From Hyphomonadaceae bacterium (GTDB taxonomy: Bacteria; Pseudomonadota; Alphaproteobacteria; Caulobacterales; Hyphomonadaceae), in NCBI GenBank assembly GCA_022760335.1, contig JALEGE010000205.1, positions 37,386 through 101,385 of the forward strand: DNA of 64,000 nucleotides. Reading direction: 5' to 3'. Both the position numbers and the translations under genes were made by a program. How positions within the stretch are numbered: the stretch's first letter is position 1; every line of letters starts with the position of its first letter. Of the stretch, positions 60,965 through 64,000 are shown one piece after another. The notes below the pieces were generated by a model that did no database searches, was not told the origin of the DNA, and saw only the letters and a program-made list of their open reading frames with translations.

Positions 60965-62178
60965 AGCGCCTTGATCACCCCGCGCGCGGCGTCCAGCACA
61001 TCTGCGATGTCCTCTTCCGTCATGGCCGCGCTGAGGAACATGTTGTGCCAGGGGTGAAAATAGATGCCTCTGGAAACCATGCCGGCCGAGATCTGCATGC
61101 CGATCCCCATGTCACGCGCGCCAGTCTCGTCGTTGAACATGATCAGCGGCATCTGTACCGGCCCGGTCTGGCTGATATTCAGGCCGGCTTCCGTGCTGAT
61201 CTCCGCAAGGCCTGTGCGCAAAATTTCGCCCAACCTTTCAGTGTGTTCCAGATAATTGGTCTCGCGGATCAGCTTCAGCGTCGCCAGCGAAGCGGCCATC
61301 GGCGCGGCCGAGAACCAGAATGAGCCTGTCGCATAGATCTGCGTGGCGGCGTTGCGCGCGATCTCCGAGCCGACCAGCGCAGAGATCGGATGGCCATTGG
61401 CCAGCGCCTTGCCCCAGCAAGACAGGTCCGGCGCGATACCGAGCCCGGTCCAGCTGCAATCGCGCGCCAGTCGGAAGCCGGCTCTGATATCATCCACGAT
61501 AAGCAACGCCCCGGCGGCATCGCACAGCTCACGCGCGCGCCTGGCATAGGCCGGGTCAGGCAGTTCCTGATCGACCAGAACATCATGCTTGAACGGCGAG
61601 GCGAAGATGCCGGCCAGATCTTCGCCGGCCGCCTCTGCCGCAGCCTCGAGGCTGGCGATATCATTATAGGTATACTGGATCATGTGCGCCCGGTCTTCGG
61701 CCAGTGTGCCGGCGGGCATGGGCGTGCACCAGGGCGCCGAGCCATGATAGGCGCCAGTGGCGACCAGCAGTTTCTTCGCCCCGCGATGGGCGCGCGCCAC
61801 CATCAGCGCCATGGTGGTGGCATCCGTGCCATTCTTGCAGAACATCGCCCAGTCGCCATGGCTGATCTGCGCGGTCAGCGCTTCGGCCAGTTCCACCATG
61901 ACAGGAGCAGGGCCCGTGGCAGTATCGATCTTCGAGAGTTGCTCGCAATAGGCCGCATCGATCTCGCGGTTGCGATAGCCGAAGAGCTGCGGGCCATAGC
62001 CGCACATCAGGTCGAGATACTGCCTGCCCTCTGCATCCCACAGATAGGCCCCGTCTGCGCGCGTGAAGAATTGCGGCGTGCCCGGCGCGACCATTTTCAC
62101 CGACTGGTGACCATACATGCCGCCGGGGATTACTGCCTTGGCGCGCGCCTCCAGTTCGGCAATCGTGGATGCAGTCAT
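60961..62178 (-). CDS. Class III PLP aminotransferase (GSA aminomutase-like)
   Basis: 405 aa from ATG 62178 with GGAGG upstream. Fold type I motifs: FCKNGTDATTMALMVARAHRG, the PLP Asp in LLIVDDIRAGFR, and the Schiff-base Lys in LSCWGKALANGHP. The pattern is near to glutamate-1-semialdehyde 2,1-aminomutase, but the AFRLARD/CGYGP regions differ from HemL, and alphaproteobacteria make ALA by HemA, so another aminomutase or transaminase is more likely. Confidence 0.9.
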   Translation of the reverse strand: MTASTIAELEARAKAVIPGGMYGHQSVKMVAPGTPQFFTRADGAYLWDAEGRQYLDLMCGYGPQLFGYRNREIDAAYCEQLSKIDTATGPAPVMVELAEALTAQISHGDWAMFCKNGTDATTMALMVARAHRGAKKLLVATGAYHGSAPWCTPMPAGTLAEDRAHMIQYTYNDIASLEAAAEAAGEDLAGIFASPFKHDVLVDQELPDPAYARRARELCDAAGALLIVDDIRAGFRLARDCSWTGLGIAPDLSCWGKALANGHPISALVGSEIARNAATQIYATGSFWFSAAPMAASLATLKLIRETNYLEHTERLGEILRTGLAEISTEAGLNISQTGPVQMPLIMFNDETGARDMGIGMQISAGMVSRGIYFHPWHNMFLSAAMTEEDIADVLDAARGVIKAL

Positions 62179-62317
62179 GATATGTTTCCTCCCGTCTTTT
62201 GACGTAACGATTGCGGCCCAGGCCATGTTTGACAAGCGTCTCGTGGATTGACCGGGCCGGGGCGGGGGCGTTAAGCGGCACACTTGATCCCGCCATAATT
62301 GCCGGAAAGTGCAGCCC

Positions 62318-63346
62318 ATGTTCGACCATCCCTCTTTCGACGCTCATGAGGGCGTACACGTCTTTTTCGACGAGGCGACGGGGCTGCGCTGCATCATTGC
62401 CATTCACTCGACCCATCTTGGTCCGTCCGCTGGTGGATGCCGCATGTGGAATTATGAGACCGGCGCGCAGATGCTGACCGATGCGCTGCGCCTGTCGCAG
62501 GGCATGAGCTACAAGAACGCCATGGCCGGTCTTGAGTTGGGCGGAGGCAAGGCGGTGATCTGGGGCAATAGCCATACGGACAAGACGCCGGACCTGTTTC
62601 GCGCGTTTGGTCGTGCGGTGGAGAGTCTCCAGGGCAAATATTACACCGCCGAGGATGTTGGCATCGATGTCGCGGATATCCAGATCGCCGGTGAGGAAAC
62701 GCGCTATGCGGCCGGCCGGGAGGATGCCAGCGGCGACCCTTCGCCAGTTACCGCGCTCGGCGTCTTTCATGGCCTGAAGGCGGCGGCAGCGCGGGCCTTT
62801 GGCAGCGATGATCTGACCGATCGAAAGGTTGCCGTGCAGGGCGTCGGCTCAGTTGGCGGACATTTATGCACCCATCTTGCCCAGGCGGGTGCGAAACTGA
62901 TCATTTGCGATGTGGATCGTGAAGCGCTTACCGAAGTGGCCAAGACAACCGGCGCGGTAATTGTCCAGCCGGATGAAATCTATGAGCAGGATGTGGACAT
63001 TTTCTCGCCCAACGCGCTGGGCGCGGTCATCAATGAAACCACGCTGGATCAATTGAAGGCCAAGGTCATCGCTGGCGGGGCGAACAATCAGCTGATCATC
63101 CCGGAAATGGGCGAACTCCTGCGCCGCAAAGGCATCCTCTATGCGCCTGATTATGTCATCAATGGCGGCGGCATCATCAATGTGGCCTCGGAAATTCGTG
63201 GCGACTACAGCCGCGACTGGGTGGATGGCAAGCTCGATGCGTTGATCGCGACCCTGGAGCAGGTCATGGACACCGCGCTCAGCGAGGATGTGCCGACCAA
63301 TATCATTGCCGACCGCATTGCCCGCGCCCGCATCGGGCGGGGGTAA
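62318..63346 (+). CDS. Leu/Glu/Phe/Val dehydrogenase
   Basis: 342 aa from ATG 62318 (GGAAAG eight bases before). Catalytic Lys in LELGGGKAVIWG and substrate Lys in SYKNAMAG; NAD-binding VAVQGVGSVGGHL. Length and sequence match leucine dehydrogenase-like enzymes, which deaminate branched-chain or aromatic amino acids to keto acids. This links to branched-chain catabolism, where mutAB also acts. Confidence 0.92.
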   Translation: MFDHPSFDAHEGVHVFFDEATGLRCIIAIHSTHLGPSAGGCRMWNYETGAQMLTDALRLSQGMSYKNAMAGLELGGGKAVIWGNSHTDKTPDLFRAFGRAVESLQGKYYTAEDVGIDVADIQIAGEETRYAAGREDASGDPSPVTALGVFHGLKAAAARAFGSDDLTDRKVAVQGVGSVGGHLCTHLAQAGAKLIICDVDREALTEVAKTTGAVIVQPDEIYEQDVDIFSPNALGAVINETTLDQLKAKVIAGGANNQLIIPEMGELLRRKGILYAPDYVINGGGIINVASEIRGDYSRDWVDGKLDALIATLEQVMDTALSEDVPTNIIADRIARARIGRG

Positions 63347-63389
63347 TATTGCGGGGCGCCAGCAACCAGCGCCCCGCATGAATATCACA

Positions 63390-64000
63390 TCAGGCCCGCT
63401 TGCGGCTCCACCAGCCCATGCGGCGGGGCTTTTTCTCCGGCTCCGGCTCAACCTCTGGTTCTGTGCTGATTTCCGGTTCCGGCGTTGCTTCCGGTTCTGG
63501 GTCCGGCAGCGTTTCCGGTTCAGTTTCGGCGACGGGGGCAGGCTCCGGCTCTGGCGCAGTTTCTTGCGTACTGACCGGTTCCGCAGCGGGCGGTTCTGTC
63601 ACTTCAGGTGTTTGCACATCGGCTTCAGTGACATTGGATTCGGGCACGGCTTCATCCGTTTCAGACTCACTGACATCAGCCTCAGCCGGCTCTGCCGTTC
63701 CGGCTGAAGCATTTTGCGGTGCCTCATCGTTCTGCCCATCGGCCACGGTCTGAGCTTCAGTGTCCGCCTCGGTTTCGTTCGTGGTTTCAGCTGAACTGTC
63801 CTCGCCGCCAGACTTGCGCCGGCCGCGTCCGCCCCGACGGCGTCGGCGACGTTTGCGGGGTGCACCATCTTCGGAGGCTTCAGCCTCGCCGTCAGATTCG
63901 GAAGGCTCGCCATCTGCAGTGGCAGCCGCAACGGTTTCAGCAAGCTCTGCTTCGGCGGCTTCTGGATTGTCGAGCATTTCCTCAACCGTCAGCGACACGC
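63390..64000 (-). CDS. rne: RNase E/G C-terminal tail, 5' part outside window
   Basis: The last 203 codons of a gene that enters from the right edge; the frame is open to base 64000. The sequence has TVEEMLDNPEAA, an Arg block PRKRRRRRRGGRGRR, then a long Glu/Pro-rich disordered region with many EPEPEP-like repeats, and ends KKPRRMGWWSRKRA. This composition and the GWW C-terminus are typical of the degradosome-scaffold tail of alphaproteobacterial RNase E. The catalytic domain is outside the window, so the call rests on this tail. Confidence 0.72.
   Translation of the reverse strand, partial: VSLTVEEMLDNPEAAEAELAETVAAATADGEPSESDGEAEASEDGAPRKRRRRRRGGRGRRKSGGEDSSAETTNETEADTEAQTVADGQNDEAPQNASAGTAEPAEADVSESETDEAVPESNVTEADVQTPEVTEPPAAEPVSTQETAPEPEPAPVAETEPETLPDPEPEATPEPEISTEPEVEPEPEKKPRRMGWWSRKRA

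Noticed and set aside
63400-63753. Ser/Gly-rich open frame on the plus strand
   Set aside because: Complement of the Glu/Pro-rich repeat tail of RNase E; low-complexity artefact.

Overview
The window is about 60% GC and comes from the chromosome of an alphaproteobacterium, most likely of the Maricaulales/Hyphomonadaceae-Caulobacterales group (inference). The main clues are a degraded-phage gene transfer agent (GTA) cluster with the Rhodobacter-type gene order, an ECF sigma factor followed by a HisKA_2 sensor kinase in the layout of the general stress response, the cycHJKL (ccmIEFH) operon, tamAB, and an RNase E with an arginine-rich and acidic tail. Coding density is very high. No stretch over 300 bases lacks a gene; the longest gaps (1872-2132, 8211-8444, 11715-11942, 48301-48539) hold only regulatory sites or a micro-ORF. 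I saw no tRNA, rRNA, CRISPR array, transposase, integrase or plasmid functions.

Layout. 1-8.2 kb: end of an ECF sigma gene overlapping a HisKA_2 kinase, then on the minus strand an entericidin-like lipoprotein and tamB/tamA. 8.4-22.8 kb: an orphan ECF sigma factor, then the GTA structural cluster (terminase, portal, small membrane protein, prohead protease, capsid, adaptor, tail terminator, tail tube, chaperones, short tape measure, distal tail, hub, NlpC/P60 peptidase, megatron). A reverse-oriented two-gene cassette (ParA-type ATPase plus a 143-aa protein) splits the GTA between terminase and portal. 22.8-29.6 kb: DnaJ-like chaperone, PepSY protein, PhoPQ-type two-component system and ccmI-ccmE-ccmF-ccmH, tightly packed. 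29.6-37.3 kb: hydrolase/OsmC fusion, DegP-like protease with its own two-component system, glnE. 37.4-39.6 kb: EF-hand protein, ECF sigma, putative anti-sigma, periplasmic metal-sensor-like protein. 39.6-48.5 kb, minus strand: GFA-family enzyme, amidase, zincin, YbjQ-like protein, EEP-family hydrolase, Uma2 protein, methylmalonyl-CoA mutase mutB/mutA and a 28-codon micro-ORF. 48.5-50.7 kb: nitronate monooxygenase, a small membrane protein, and an M15-peptidase endolysin plus a three-segment holin of the GTA-release type. 50.7-64 kb: thioesterase, FAD oxidoreductase, a kinase-like protein lacking its phospho-histidine, rlmJ, M28 peptidase, membrane-anchored TIR protein, pirin, family-4-like uracil-DNA glycosylase, lipoprotein hydrolase, class III aminotransferase, Leu/Glu dehydrogenase, and the C-terminus of RNase E.

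The most interesting system is the GTA. A 14-15-base motif (ACAATCCGAC[T/C]GGG) occurs upstream of the terminase, upstream of the portal operon and, 27 kb away, upstream of the endolysin-holin pair. I saw it nowhere else. This suggests one regulator switches on packaging, particle assembly and cell lysis together. A terminator-like hairpin between capsid and tail genes, lack of separate g1 and g7 genes in the cluster, a shortened hub protein and the embedded ParA cassette make this a divergent GTA. Coordinates of starts were adjusted where overlaps or ribosome binding sites favoured another codon.
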